From: Lacticaseibacillus mingshuiensis
Lineage (GTDB): Bacteria; Bacillota; Bacilli; Lactobacillales; Lactobacillaceae
DNA: 64,000 nt
Assembly: GCF_016861785.1 (NCBI RefSeq)
Contig: NZ_BOLS01000011.1
Coordinates: 34,474 to 98,473, forward strand
Reading direction: 5' to 3'
A model generated the notes under the pieces. It did no database searches, was not told the origin of the DNA, and was given only the letters and a program-made list of their open reading frames with translations. The number at the start of each line of letters is the position of its first letter. Position 1 is the stretch's first letter. This document shows, piece by piece, positions 21,104-29,839 of the stretch. The translations under genes and the position numbers were made by a program.

Positions 21104-22114
21104 TCAGTCTTGCGAAAAGTGTTCGTTCCCAGCGGATTTTAATAGGCGGTTCATGTAAGCGGCACCGAGGCCATCTGCCGGAAATGCTTGGGCGAGAATC
21201 AGCGTCACCGTGGGATGCAGGTCGAACCAGCGCAGCCCCGCAAACAGCGCGTGCGTCGCCGTGGTGACATCGCTGCCTAGCGTGTACGTCGGCACAGCCG
21301 GGTCGACCGTCGTCAAAATATCATCACAGGCCAACACCCCAAATGGCTGACCACTTGCCTGCGCCCAGTCGATCGCGGCCGGAAATTGCGCCGGGGTATC
21401 CACCACCACGACCTGAGCCGCTGGGGCGTAATGTTTGTATTTCATCCCAGGCGCTTTGGGCGTCTCCTTGGCGCCAACGTGATGATGATCGGATTGCACC
21501 TCGCCGATCACCGGCGCCAGCTCGGCCGGGCCGATCTTGCCGGGCCGCAAGATCGCCGGTGGCTGCACGGTCATGTCGATCACCGTCGACTCCACCCCAA
21601 CCGTTGTGGGCCCATCATCGAGCACACCGGCGATGCGGCCGTCAAAATCATGCAGCACATGTTCGGCGCGGGTGGCGCTGGGTTTGCCGGAAATATTTGC
21701 GGATGGCCCGACGATCGGCACCCCCGCCTCGGCGATCAACGCGCGCGTCAATGCGCTGGCCGGCATCCGAAACGCCGCCGTCTGCAGGCCGCCTGTGACC
21801 ACCATCGACAAGGCGCCAGGCAAAATCGGCAGAATAATGGTCAACGGACCAGGCCAAAAAGCGGCCATCAATTTTGCGGCATCCGGTGTCACAGTCGCAA
21901 ACCGTGCCACCATCGCGGGATCCGCGACCGTCACGATCAGCGGGTTATCCGCTGGCCGATGCTTCGCCTCAAATACCTTGAGGGCCGCCTTCGCGCTGGT
22001 TGCATCCGCCCCCAGCCCATAAACGGTCTCGGTGGGAAAAGCGACGACCTCCCCCGCCCGAATCAGCGCCGCCGCTTCCGCCAGATCATCCTTACCAAAT
22101 TTTTTTGTTTCCAT
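21104..22114 (-). CDS. tsaC: Threonylcarbamoyl-AMP synthase (Sua5 type)
   Basis: Makes threonylcarbamoyl-adenylate for the t6A37 modification of ANN-decoding tRNAs. It has an N-terminal YrdC domain (about 1-195, with FPTETVYGLGADAT, KHRPADNPL and GPSANISGKPS) and a C-terminal Sua5 domain (about 230-330). At 336 residues it is the long Sua5 form and not the short TsaC. The ATG has a weak GAGGGGA site. prmC lies just upstream, separated by 39 nt. Confidence 0.94.
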   Translation of the reverse strand: METKKFGKDDLAEAAALIRAGEVVAFPTETVYGLGADATSAKAALKVFEAKHRPADNPLIVTVADPAMVARFATVTPDAAKLMAAFWPGPLTIILPILPGALSMVVTGGLQTAAFRMPASALTRALIAEAGVPIVGPSANISGKPSATRAEHVLHDFDGRIAGVLDDGPTTVGVESTVIDMTVQPPAILRPGKIGPAELAPVIGEVQSDHHHVGAKETPKAPGMKYKHYAPAAQVVVVDTPAQFPAAIDWAQASGQPFGVLACDDILTTVDPAVPTYTLGSDVTTATHALFAGLRWFDLHPTVTLILAQAFPADGLGAAYMNRLLKSAGNEHFSQD

Positions 22115-22153
22115 TATATATCCCCTCGTCTCGTGCCTTGGTTCAGATCGATT

Positions 22154-22984
22154 TTAAAATGCCAGCCGCACCATCCGCGGATGGCCGGCCATATCTTGCC
22201 GGAACGTCGCCGTCGCTTCCGGCACCGCCGCCGCAAACAACGCGGCCAGGGCGGGCTGCTGATGATAGCCAAATTCTAGATACACGCACCCGCCTGGCGT
22301 CAGATGGGCGCCGACCTGCTCGGTGAACGCTCGAAATAACGCGAGCCCCTCCTCTTCGGCAAACAGCGCAAGGCCAGGTTCAAACTTGAGCGTGCTGGCG
22401 TCCATCACCGGCGTTTCGCTGCGCGCGATATACGGTAGATTGGCGATGACAAAATCAAAACGCTGATCGCCCAGCGCCGCAAACAAGTCGCTTTGCACAA
22501 AAGTCGCCTGACGCTTCAATCGTGTCGCGTTCCTCTGGGCAACGGCCAAGGCCGCAGCTGACACGTCGCTGAGCGTCATCCGACAATTCGGCAAGAGCTG
22601 TGCCAACGTGAGGCCGATCACGCCACTGCCAGTGCCAACATCCAGCCCGCTGGTCGCATTGGCCTCATCTTCAGCCGCCCAGGCCACCAACTCTTCCGTT
22701 TCAAATCTGGGAATCAAAACAGCCGGTGTCACGTTGAACAGGTCCCCGTAAAACGGGGCGACACCGACGATGTATTGCGGCGGCTCATTGTTTTGCAGGC
22801 GGGCGACATCTTCTTGAAACTGCGCCCACAACGCAGGCGGCATCGCGTCGCCGCGGTGGAGCTGCAGGCCACTGGGCGAAAAGCCGCCCCGAATCTCAAG
22901 CACATACCGCGCCCCATCCGCATCATTGCGACCGGCCAGCTCACCCGCCGCCCAGCGTAGCGCCTGGTCATAGGTCTCAGTCAT
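22154..22984 (-). CDS. prmC: PrmC, release factor glutamine methyltransferase
   Basis: SAM-dependent enzyme (276 residues) that methylates the Gln of the GGQ motif of RF1/RF2. The SAM loop is DVGTGSG (115-121). The catalytic motif reads NLPY (182-185) where PrmC proteins usually have NPPY; NLPY is seen in other amino-group methyltransferases such as KsgA. The start overlaps the prfA stop by 8 nt (ATGACTGA), so enzyme and substrate are translationally coupled. Confidence 0.94.
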   Translation of the reverse strand: MTETYDQALRWAAGELAGRNDADGARYVLEIRGGFSPSGLQLHRGDAMPPALWAQFQEDVARLQNNEPPQYIVGVAPFYGDLFNVTPAVLIPRFETEELVAWAAEDEANATSGLDVGTGSGVIGLTLAQLLPNCRMTLSDVSAAALAVAQRNATRLKRQATFVQSDLFAALGDQRFDFVIANLPYIARSETPVMDASTLKFEPGLALFAEEEGLALFRAFTEQVGAHLTPGGCVYLEFGYHQQPALAALFAAAVPEATATFRQDMAGHPRMVRLAF

Positions 22985-24056
22985 TGATCGATTCCAGCTT
23001 ATTCGTCTGATCCTGCACGATCAGCGCGTCGATGATATCCGCAAGCTCCCCGTTCATGATGCGGTCCAACTTGTTGAGGGTCAGATTGATGCGGTGGTCC
23101 GTCACCCGATTTTGCGGGTAATTGTAGGTCCGGATGCGCTCCGAGCGATCTCCTGAACCGATCGCCGTTTTCCGCTTGGCCGCATATTCATCCGCGTTTT
23201 GGCTTTCGTAAAAATCATAGACACGCGAGCGCAAGATCTGCATCGCCTTGGCGCGGTTTTGCTGCTGGGAACGTTGGTCTTGCATGGTGACCACGATGCC
23301 TGTCGGTAAATGCGTCATCCGCACCGCACTGGACGTCTTGTTGATATGCTGCCCACCAGCACCGCTGGAGCGGTAAACATCGGTGCGAATGTCTTTGGGG
23401 TCGATATCGAGATCCACCTCATCGTATTCCGGCATGACCCCGACCGTGGCCGTTGACGTATGCACCCGGCCGGCGCTTTCTGTGACCGGCACGCGCTGCA
23501 CGCGATGCGCCCCATTTTCGTATTTAAGCTTGGAATAAACGCTCTCGCCGGTGATCAAAACAGAAACTTCCTTATAGCCGCCGACCTCGGTTGGATTTTC
23601 ATCGATGATCTCGGTGGTCCAGCCCTGCTTTTCCGCGTACTTCATGTACATCGACAAGAGGTCGCCGGCAAACAGGCTCGCCTCGTCGCCGCCAGCCGCG
23701 CCGCGGATCTCCATGATGATGTTCTTATCATCGTTGGGGTCCTTGGGCAGCATCAGCCGCTTGATCTGATCTTCCAGCTGGCCCTGCTCCGGCTCAAGTG
23801 AAGCCAAGTCCTCCTTGGCCAACTCCTCCAGTTCGGGATCCTTGCTGGTCGCAAGCAGGTCCTTGCTTTCCTCGATGTCGTCTTTGACCTGCTTGTATTT
23901 GCGGTAGGCGGCGACGACCTCGCGCATGCTGCCTTCCTCTTTTGACAACGCCATGTAGCGCTTCGTATCCTGAATGACTTCCGGATCGCTCATCAATTCC
24001 TGCAGTTCGTCATAGCGATCCAGCAAGCCATCCAACTGTTCAAAGATCTTATCCAT
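22977..24056 (-). CDS. prfA: Peptide chain release factor 1
   Basis: Class I release factor (359 residues) reading UAA and UAG. The codon-recognition tripeptide is PVT (190-192), in the RF1-type context [14 protein letters not shown], and the catalytic GGQ is at 234-236 in [12 protein letters not shown]. The C-terminal [17 protein letters not shown] is standard. It precedes prmC, the enzyme that modifies Gln236. Confidence 0.98.
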   Translation of the reverse strand: MDKIFEQLDGLLDRYDELQELMSDPEVIQDTKRYMALSKEEGSMREVVAAYRKYKQVKDDIEESKDLLATSKDPELEELAKEDLASLEPEQGQLEDQIKRLMLPKDPNDDKNIIMEIRGAAGGDEASLFAGDLLSMYMKYAEKQGWTTEIIDENPTEVGGYKEVSVLITGESVYSKLKYENGAHRVQRVPVTESAGRVHTSTATVGVMPEYDEVDLDIDPKDIRTDVYRSSGAGGQHINKTSSAVRMTHLPTGIVVTMQDQRSQQQNRAKAMQILRSRVYDFYESQNADEYAAKRKTAIGSGDRSERIRTYNYPQNRVTDHRINLTLNKLDRIMNGELADIIDALIVQDQTNKLESIND

Positions 24057-24064
24057 GTTGCCTC

Positions 24065-24646
24065 CTAGGCCTTTAACTCTTCAGGCGGAAAATAATAATG
24101 GTGCCGGCAGACCGGAAAATAGCTCTCGTTGCCGCCGATCTGTATCTGCTCGCCGGAATAAACGGGCACGCCGTCATGCACGCGCAAGTTCATCGTGGCT
24201 TTTTTGGCGCAGAACCAGCAGATCGTTTTCATCTCTTCGATCTTGTCGGCATACAGGAGCAGGTATTTAGACCCCTCAAACAACTCATTCTTGAAATCAT
24301 TTTTCAGGCCAAACGCCATCACCGGAATGTGGAGCTCATCGACGACCTTCGCGCATTCAAACACGTGATGCTTTTCCAAGAACTGCGCTTCATCGATCAG
24401 CACGCAGGCCGCGCCGGCATCCAGTTCCTTGACTAGGTCAAAGACGTTGGTGTCGTGGTGAATCGGCACAGCCGCGCGTTCCATGCCGATGCGGCTGGCG
24501 ATCACGCCCACGCCAGATCGATCATCGACCGCGCTGGTCAAGATGATCACTTGCTTGTGCTGCTCCTCATAGTTATGGGCGACTTTCAAGATCTCGATCG
24601 TTTTCCCCGAGTTCATCGCGCCGTAGCGGAAAAATAATTGCGCCAT
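24065..24646 (-). CDS. tdk: Thymidine kinase
   Basis: Type II thymidine kinase (193 residues) for pyrimidine salvage. The P-loop GAMNSGKT is at about 8-15, the Asp/Glu region is VLIDEAQFL, and the C-terminal zinc lasso has Cys pairs (WFCAKKA and PVCRHHY; two ligands appear replaced by His or other residues, as in some family members). The start has GAAGGAG. The gene is first in the operon with prfA. Confidence 0.95.
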   Translation of the reverse strand: MAQLFFRYGAMNSGKTIEILKVAHNYEEQHKQVIILTSAVDDRSGVGVIASRIGMERAAVPIHHDTNVFDLVKELDAGAACVLIDEAQFLEKHHVFECAKVVDELHIPVMAFGLKNDFKNELFEGSKYLLLYADKIEEMKTICWFCAKKATMNLRVHDGVPVYSGEQIQIGGNESYFPVCRHHYYFPPEELKA

Positions 24647-24706
24647 GGTGAAGCTCCTTCCTTATTCTGCACAAACAACGGGCGTCTGCGCAAAAACACT
24701 GGCTCC

Positions 24707-24715
24707 AGTATACCA
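24707..24715 (-). promoter_or_regulatory. Extended -10 promoter of tdk
   Basis: Minus strand TGGTATACT (TG-n-TATACT) about 60 nt before the tdk ATG. No good -35 hexamer. Confidence 0.5.
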
Positions 24716-24856
24716 AATTTCACGAGATTGAACACGGCTGGCGGTGGCAAGCGGTTCTCAGTTTCGGTGATTTGGGTGGATGAAACTGGTCGATGAGTCG
24801 CCGCCCTGTTTCTCCGCTTAAGTTTTGCCGTCGTTCCGCCGCGGGGCCTGAAGATA

Positions 24857-24865
24857 TGCTATCAT
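24857..24865 (+). promoter_or_regulatory. Extended -10 promoter of murT
   Basis: TGCTATCAT about 26 nt before the start codon. The same nine bases occur at 35020-35028 before another gene. Confidence 0.5.
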
Positions 24866-24890
24866 CAAAGATAAACAAGGGGGGACGCAA

Positions 24891-26264
24891 TTGACAACGC
24901 GCAATTCCGCCAAAGCCGGCCTGGCCACGATCGTCGGGCGCAGCAGCTATTGGTTTTTACACACATTTCTCAAAGGCGGCAGTTCGCTTCCCGGCAAACT
25001 CGCACAGCGCATCGACCCGAGCGTTTTGGCCGCGCTGGGCAAAGATTATGACGTGATCGTCGTCACCGGCACCAACGGCAAGACGCTGACCACCAATTTG
25101 ATCGTCAAAGTGCTCCGCCAAAAATATGACGACATCTTGACCAACCCCACCGGTAGCAACATGATGCAGGGCATCATCGCCGCCTTTTTGGCCCATGGTC
25201 GCGGCAAGTCCCGTGCTGGCCAACGCAAATTAGCGGTGCTGGAAGTCGATGAAGCCAACGTCGCCCCGGTCGCCAACTACTTGCATCCCAAGATGTTCGT
25301 GTTGACCAACATTTTTCGCGACCAAATGGACCGCTATGGCGAGTTCTACACGACTTACCAAAAGATCCTGAACGGGATCCAGCTAGACGCTAGCGCCCAA
25401 GTCATCGCAAATGGCGATGCGCCGATCTTCAGCTCCCGGCCGCTGGACAATCCCGTTTCCTATTATGGGTTTGAATTGGCGGACCAAAGAACGACAGACG
25501 TCATGGCCCCGCCGAACACGGATGGCGTGCTTTGCCCCGTTTGTGAGCACATTTTGCACTACCGCGGCATCACTTATGCCAACCTCGGCAATTATTTCTG
25601 CCCGAATTGCGGCTTCAAGCGTCCCGCGCTGGCTCATGCCGTGACGGCGGTGCGCGACCTCACGCCGACCAGCTCCCAATTTGCGATCGACGGCCATGAA
25701 TTTTCCCTGCAGATCGGTGGCACGTATAACGTCTACAATGCGCTGGCTGCGTACACGGTCGGCGCCGCATTTGGCATCACCCCCGCGCAAGTCAGCCAAG
25801 CGTTTGCCTATGACGAGAAAGTGTTTGGCCGCCAAGAGGAGATCAGCCTCGATGGCAAGGCCGTCACCTTGATCTTGGTGAAAAATCCGGTCGGGCTCAA
25901 CGAGGTCCTCGCCATGATCCAGCGCAATCAGGAACCATTTTCCTTTGCGATGCTGCTCAATGCAAAATACGCAGATGGCACCGACACTAGCTGGATCTGG
26001 GACGGCAATTTCGAACAATTGGTTCAAAGCGGCAAAGCCACCAGCTACCTGGTCGGCGGCGAGCGCTACAAAGATATCGCGTTTCGGATGCAAGTCGCCG
26101 GCGTGCCGGAAGCCGAATTGGTTCAGCGCCCCGATCTCGGCGACGTGATCACCGCGCTCAAAGAAGCCCCAAGCCAGCATGTCTATGTGCTGGCGACCTA
26201 CACCGCCGTGCTGCAGTTGCGCAAGAAATTAAGCGAGGCTGGCTATATCAAAGCTGGTTTTTAA
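24891..26264 (+). CDS. murT: MurT-like subunit of the lipid II amidating enzyme
   Basis: Mur-ligase-like ATPase (457 residues) that with the glutaminase GatD amidates the D-Glu of lipid II. The ATP loop TGTNGKT is at 59-65, and a Cys4 zinc ribbon (Cys215, Cys218, Cys237, Cys240) is inserted, the MurT hallmark. The C-terminal DUF1727 part binds GatD. It starts with TTG after AAGGGGGGA. In Firmicutes gatD normally follows in the same operon; here a fragment of the fold-back element and a terminator follow, and no gatD is present in the window. Confidence 0.92.
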   Translation: MTTRNSAKAGLATIVGRSSYWFLHTFLKGGSSLPGKLAQRIDPSVLAALGKDYDVIVVTGTNGKTLTTNLIVKVLRQKYDDILTNPTGSNMMQGIIAAFLAHGRGKSRAGQRKLAVLEVDEANVAPVANYLHPKMFVLTNIFRDQMDRYGEFYTTYQKILNGIQLDASAQVIANGDAPIFSSRPLDNPVSYYGFELADQRTTDVMAPPNTDGVLCPVCEHILHYRGITYANLGNYFCPNCGFKRPALAHAVTAVRDLTPTSSQFAIDGHEFSLQIGGTYNVYNALAAYTVGAAFGITPAQVSQAFAYDEKVFGRQEEISLDGKAVTLILVKNPVGLNEVLAMIQRNQEPFSFAMLLNAKYADGTDTSWIWDGNFEQLVQSGKATSYLVGGERYKDIAFRMQVAGVPEAELVQRPDLGDVITALKEAPSQHVYVLATYTAVLQLRKKLSEAGYIKAGF

Positions 26265-26268
26265 AACA

Positions 26269-26300
26269 GGGTGCGGAGGGTGCGCGGGCTGGCCGAGCAT
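26269..26300 (+). repeat. Fold-back element, 5' fragment after murT
   Basis: GGGTGCGGAGGGTGCGCGGG resembles the first 20 nt of copies E1 and E2 and begins 4 nt after the murT stop; the 3' half is missing. Confidence 0.6.
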
Positions 26301-26329
26301 AGAACTAAATTCACAACCTATTCCTAACA

Positions 26330-26365
26330 AAAAGGCGACACGCAGAATTATGCGCGTCGCCTTTT
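26330..26365. terminator. Bidirectional terminator between murT and manA
   Basis: Stem AAAAGGCGAC/GTCGCCTTTT with an inner CGC/GCG; usable from both converging genes. Confidence 0.85.
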
Positions 26366-26367
26366 GC

Positions 26368-27342
26368 TTATTCTTCAGCCTTGCCCGGCGTGGACGTGAT
26401 GATGTCCATGTCGCCGGTGAATGCCCAGTGTTCGATCTGATTTGGAATGATGAAGTGGATGCCTTTTTTGATCGGATAGGACTTGCCATCCGCTTCGAAG
26501 GTGCCGTTGCCGGCCAAAACAGAGACCAGCGTGTATGGCGCCTCGCGATCAAAGTCCAAGGACCCCTTGAGCTGAATGCGATAAACAGAGAAGAACGGTG
26601 ACAGCGGAGCGGTCACAAAGGTCGTGACAGTCGAGTCGCCGCGTTTTTCCGTTTGAATGTCGAGCTTTGGATCCTGGGATGGCACAGTGGTCGTGTCGAT
26701 GCTTTGCTGCAGGTGCAGCTCACGCTTTTTCCCATCGGCGCCGACGCGGTCGTAATCATACAGCCGGTATGTCGTGTCGGAGCTCTGCTGAGTCTCGAGC
26801 ACCATGATGCCCTTGTTCAGCGCGTGGATGGTGCCACTTGGAACATACACAAAGTCACCAGTCTTGACCGGCACCTTGCGCAGCAGATCGTCCCAATCGC
26901 CGTCATGGATCATCTGCGCCAATTCCTCGCGGGTCTTGGCGTGATGGCCGTAAATGAGATACGAGCCGGGATCGGCTTCGATGACATACCAGCACTCGGT
27001 CTTGCCGAGCTCGCCGGGACGCTCGTGGGCCTTTGCGTAGGCATCATCTGGGTGCACCTGCACCGAGAGGCTATCGTTGGCATCGAGGATCTTCGTCAAC
27101 AGCGGGAAGACTTTCCCCTGCTGATGGCCAAAATACTCCTGATGATCCGCCCAGGCCTGGTCCAGCGTCAAGCCTGCCAGCGGACCATTTTCGATCACGT
27201 TCGGGCCATTTGGATGCGCCGAGATCGCCCACAGCTCGCCGATCTTGCCGTCTGGAATGGTGTAGCCAAAATCGGTCTCAAGCTTGCGCCCGCCCCAGAT
27301 CTTTTGATGAAAGACTGGTTCCAAAAAAATTGGTTCCGTCAA
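26368..27342 (-). CDS. manA: Mannose-6-phosphate isomerase, class I
   Basis: Zinc enzyme (324 residues) interconverting mannose-6-P and fructose-6-P. The conserved opening EPVFHQKIWGGRKL, the metal-site segment VQVHPDDAYAK with KTECWYV, and YVPSGTIHAL are visible. The start is TTG at 27342 with AGGAGTG 7 nt before it; the longer frame to 27438 overlaps the preceding gene and lacks similarity. It is probably the last gene of a transcript with the hydrolase upstream. Confidence 0.94.
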   Translation of the reverse strand: MTEPIFLEPVFHQKIWGGRKLETDFGYTIPDGKIGELWAISAHPNGPNVIENGPLAGLTLDQAWADHQEYFGHQQGKVFPLLTKILDANDSLSVQVHPDDAYAKAHERPGELGKTECWYVIEADPGSYLIYGHHAKTREELAQMIHDGDWDDLLRKVPVKTGDFVYVPSGTIHALNKGIMVLETQQSSDTTYRLYDYDRVGADGKKRELHLQQSIDTTTVPSQDPKLDIQTEKRGDSTVTTFVTAPLSPFFSVYRIQLKGSLDFDREAPYTLVSVLAGNGTFEADGKSYPIKKGIHFIIPNQIEHWAFTGDMDIITSTPGKAEE

Positions 27343-27388
27343 AATGTTCACTCCTATCCTGTTTCGTACAGGCCTCATTCTAGCATAT

Positions 27389-28387
27389 TCAGGCCGGTGA
27401 TGAAGCGCTTGCGAGAAATCCGGCCACGATTTCGTCACGCCTGGCCAAAAAATCTAGGTTGACCCGCGGATGCACGCGGTTCGTCAGCACGATGAGCCCG
27501 CGCTGCAGTTGCGGCTGCAGGAGCCAAAACGTGCCAGTGTACCCTGTGTGGTACAGCCACAACGCCCCGGCCCCCTGGCGCAAGTCCCAGCCCAGGGTGC
27601 GTCCCAGTCCATTTTTCGTCTGGTCACGCACCAGATCGCGGTAGGCCAGCGCCGGAAACGCAGCCGCCTGACGCGTGCCAAACACGAACTCCGAAAATCG
27701 CACCAGATCACCCAACGTCGCAAACAGTCCGGCAGCGCCGCTATGTGCCCCTAAGATCGCACTTTTGGGATCATGCACCAGCCCGCGCCGCACCCGCTGC
27801 GTCGTGTCATCATAGCTGGTTGGGACGCACTGCGCCGGATCCGGGTGAAAACTCGCCCCACTCAGCCCAAGCGGCGTGAGCACCCGCGTTTCGATCAGGT
27901 CCTGAATCGGCGCCCCATAGATCGTTTCCAGCGCCCAGCCTACCAGCAGCAGATTAACGTCCCGGTAAACGACTTGCCGATCACATTCACCCGTGACCTG
28001 CATCGCCTCGATCAACGCCGCCTTCAGTGCTTTGGCCGGCAAGCTGTCGCGGTGTGGAATGTAGCCCTCAAGCCCCGACGTGTGCGTCAGCGCCTGGCGA
28101 AATGTGGTCGGCTGGTGAAATCCTGGAATAAAGTCCGCCAATGCCGCATCCGGCGTCACCCGTTTTTCCTCAACCGCTTGTAAAAAGACGGTGGTGGTGC
28201 CCAGCACCTTCGTCAGGCTAGCTAGATCATAGGCCATGTTCGGGCGCAAGGGTTCCGCCGTGGGCAACACCTGCGCCATGCCTGCCACATGCGTTGCAAC
28301 GCTGTCTGGCGCCAAGACTGCCCAGCTAGCCCCTGGCACAATGTGGTCGGTGATCAATTGCGTGATCGCGTCATCTGTTTCTGTCAT
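27389..28387 (-). CDS. Beta-lactamase-fold serine hydrolase
   Basis: Class C beta-lactamase/esterase family protein (332 residues). The nucleophile motif SxxK is SLTK (in YDLASLTKVLG), the YxN-like motif is YRDVN, and the KTG-like triad is HTG in LYHTGYTG. There is no signal peptide, so it is likely a cytoplasmic esterase or peptidase and not an antibiotic-resistance enzyme. AGGAGT lies 4 nt before the ATG. It follows the VOC gene by 16 nt. Confidence 0.9.
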   Translation of the reverse strand: MTETDDAITQLITDHIVPGASWAVLAPDSVATHVAGMAQVLPTAEPLRPNMAYDLASLTKVLGTTTVFLQAVEEKRVTPDAALADFIPGFHQPTTFRQALTHTSGLEGYIPHRDSLPAKALKAALIEAMQVTGECDRQVVYRDVNLLLVGWALETIYGAPIQDLIETRVLTPLGLSGASFHPDPAQCVPTSYDDTTQRVRRGLVHDPKSAILGAHSGAAGLFATLGDLVRFSEFVFGTRQAAAFPALAYRDLVRDQTKNGLGRTLGWDLRQGAGALWLYHTGYTGTFWLLQPQLQRGLIVLTNRVHPRVNLDFLARRDEIVAGFLASASSPA

Positions 28388-28403
28388 ACGGACTCCTTTT
28401 GCG

Positions 28404-29264
28404 CTACAGCACACTGAACCACATGGTCAACCGGTTCGGCCCGGCCGCCATCAAGTAGCGCTTCTTTTCATCATAATGATAGGAGCTTCCCGGCGCGGTG
28501 GCAAGGTTCGCGCGCAGCAGCCGCAAGATCAGCGTGTTGGGTACCACCAGATTGACATACTTGGCGCCAAAATGGTCCGGCATGGGCGGCAGCGCGCGTG
28601 GGTCCTCCTCCAGCGTCAGCATGATGTGCATGGTGGCGTTGCCGACCGTCAGCGAAAATTGGCCAGGTGACTGCTTGCCCGGCAGCTCGTCAAACCCAAG
28701 CACCTGCGTCACATACGGGAGCGTCTCTGCCAGCGAATGCACCCGCACGACCAGTTGCCCCAGGGTGGTCCCGACCGGCATCGTGCGCTCGTCCGCCCCG
28801 CCCGCAAACAAAGCCGGTGCAGCGGCGATTCGGTCCGCACTGCGCCAGCGATACCCCGGCGGCTTGGTCGGTCCCTCTTCGTCATAGGCAAACGTCACCG
28901 CATTGCCAAGCGGATCGACCGTCGTGAAGCCCAGCCCCCAAGTGGTGGTAAAACCTTGCACCTTTTCCCGGGCGGACACCCGCCGATACGCCGCCAGCAG
29001 GCTTGGCCGAGTGGGCAGCATCACCGAAAACCCGCTGAGGCCCGTCAACGGCCCATTTGGCTGAAGCCCCACGACTTCTTGCAAGATCAGCAAAACTTTG
29101 CGGTCAGCGTGAATGCCCAGCATCACCTGCTTCTCTTTTTCCTGAAGGGTCTCAAACCCCATTTGCCGATACCAGTCTGCGACCGGCTCAGCCTCCGCCA
29201 CTTTCAGCGCGATGAAACCGATGCGTGTGGCCGCATCCAAAATAAAATGCCCCTTCACGACCAT
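28404..29264 (-). CDS. VOC-family protein with two vicinal-oxygen-chelate domains
   Basis: A 286-residue protein with a CatE-like duplicated fold: one VOC module at about 5-120 and another at about 165-280. Paired beta-alpha-beta-beta-beta units are suggested by IGFIALKVAEAEPVADWY and LVVRVHSLAETLPYV. Members are glyoxalases or dioxygenases; the substrate cannot be told. The chosen ATG (29264) is preceded by AAAGGGGG at only 2-3 nt, so the exact start is uncertain. Confidence 0.85.
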   Translation of the reverse strand: MVVKGHFILDAATRIGFIALKVAEAEPVADWYRQMGFETLQEKEKQVMLGIHADRKVLLILQEVVGLQPNGPLTGLSGFSVMLPTRPSLLAAYRRVSAREKVQGFTTTWGLGFTTVDPLGNAVTFAYDEEGPTKPPGYRWRSADRIAAAPALFAGGADERTMPVGTTLGQLVVRVHSLAETLPYVTQVLGFDELPGKQSPGQFSLTVGNATMHIMLTLEEDPRALPPMPDHFGAKYVNLVVPNTLILRLLRANLATAPGSSYHYDEKKRYLMAAGPNRLTMWFSVL

Positions 29265-29326
29265 CGCCCCCTTTGCGCAAAGCATACACGCAGACGAGGA
29301 AAAAAGCTGGAATCCGGTCTGGAAAA

Positions 29327-29446
29327 GGGTGCGCAGGCTCGCGGGATGGAGGGGCAGCTAACTTGGCTCGGGTGATTGAGGCGCACTTCGCCTCGAGCAC
29401 ACGAGACAGTTAGATGTCCCCGCCATGCGAGCCGAAGCCCAACTGC
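29327..29446 (+). repeat. Fold-back element, copy C1
   Basis: Unit with ends GGGTGCGCAGG and GCCCAACTGC. Relative to copy A1 the inner arms have become CTCG/CGAG and GAGGCG/CGCCTC, still complementary. Confidence 0.85.
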
Positions 29447-29450
29447 AAAA

Positions 29451-29573
29451 GGGTGCGCAGGCTCGCGTTTAGGGGTGGGCAGCTAGCTTGGCCTAGGTGC
29501 TTGGTGGCGTCCCTTGCCACCGAGTGCCTAGGTCAGCTAAATGTCCCACCCCTGCGAGCCGAAGCCCAACTGC
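29451..29573 (+). repeat. Fold-back element, copy C2
   Basis: Head-to-tail with C1. Lower arm AGGGGTGGG/CCCACCCCT, middle arm CCTAGG/CCTAGG and distal GGTGGC/GCCACC. A truncated third unit (29578-29593) stops after GGCTCGC. The stretch 29594-29783 shows no gene that I can support. Confidence 0.85.
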
Positions 29574-29577
29574 AAAA

Positions 29578-29593
29578 GGGTGCGCAGGCTCGC
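29578..29593 (+). repeat. Fold-back element, 5' fragment C3
   Basis: GGGTGCGCAGGCTCGC is identical to the first 16 nt of copy C1; the rest is missing and unrelated sequence follows. Confidence 0.65.
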
Positions 29594-29783
29594 AACAAAG
29601 AACGTTGCCCTGCGACAAAATATCGTTGTCCTAGTGCCAGTATCGCGCCCTGATGTTACAGCAGTGTCGTGGTCCAATTGTCCGGGTCCGAACAGCTACG
29701 GATTCGATCACCCAGTCCAAAGAACGGACCTGGCGCTTGGACCGCTTACCTGTCGGACCCAAAAGCGGCATTTGTCCCACTTC

Positions 29784-29827
29784 CAAAAAAAGATCCGGCC
29801 ACCGCCGCAATGCGACGAGGCCGGATC
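29784..29827 (-). terminator. Terminator of the ABC exporter operon
   Basis: Minus strand GATCCGGCC/GGCCGGATC stem followed by seven T. Confidence 0.85.
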
Positions 29828-29839
29828 AATATTGTGCGC

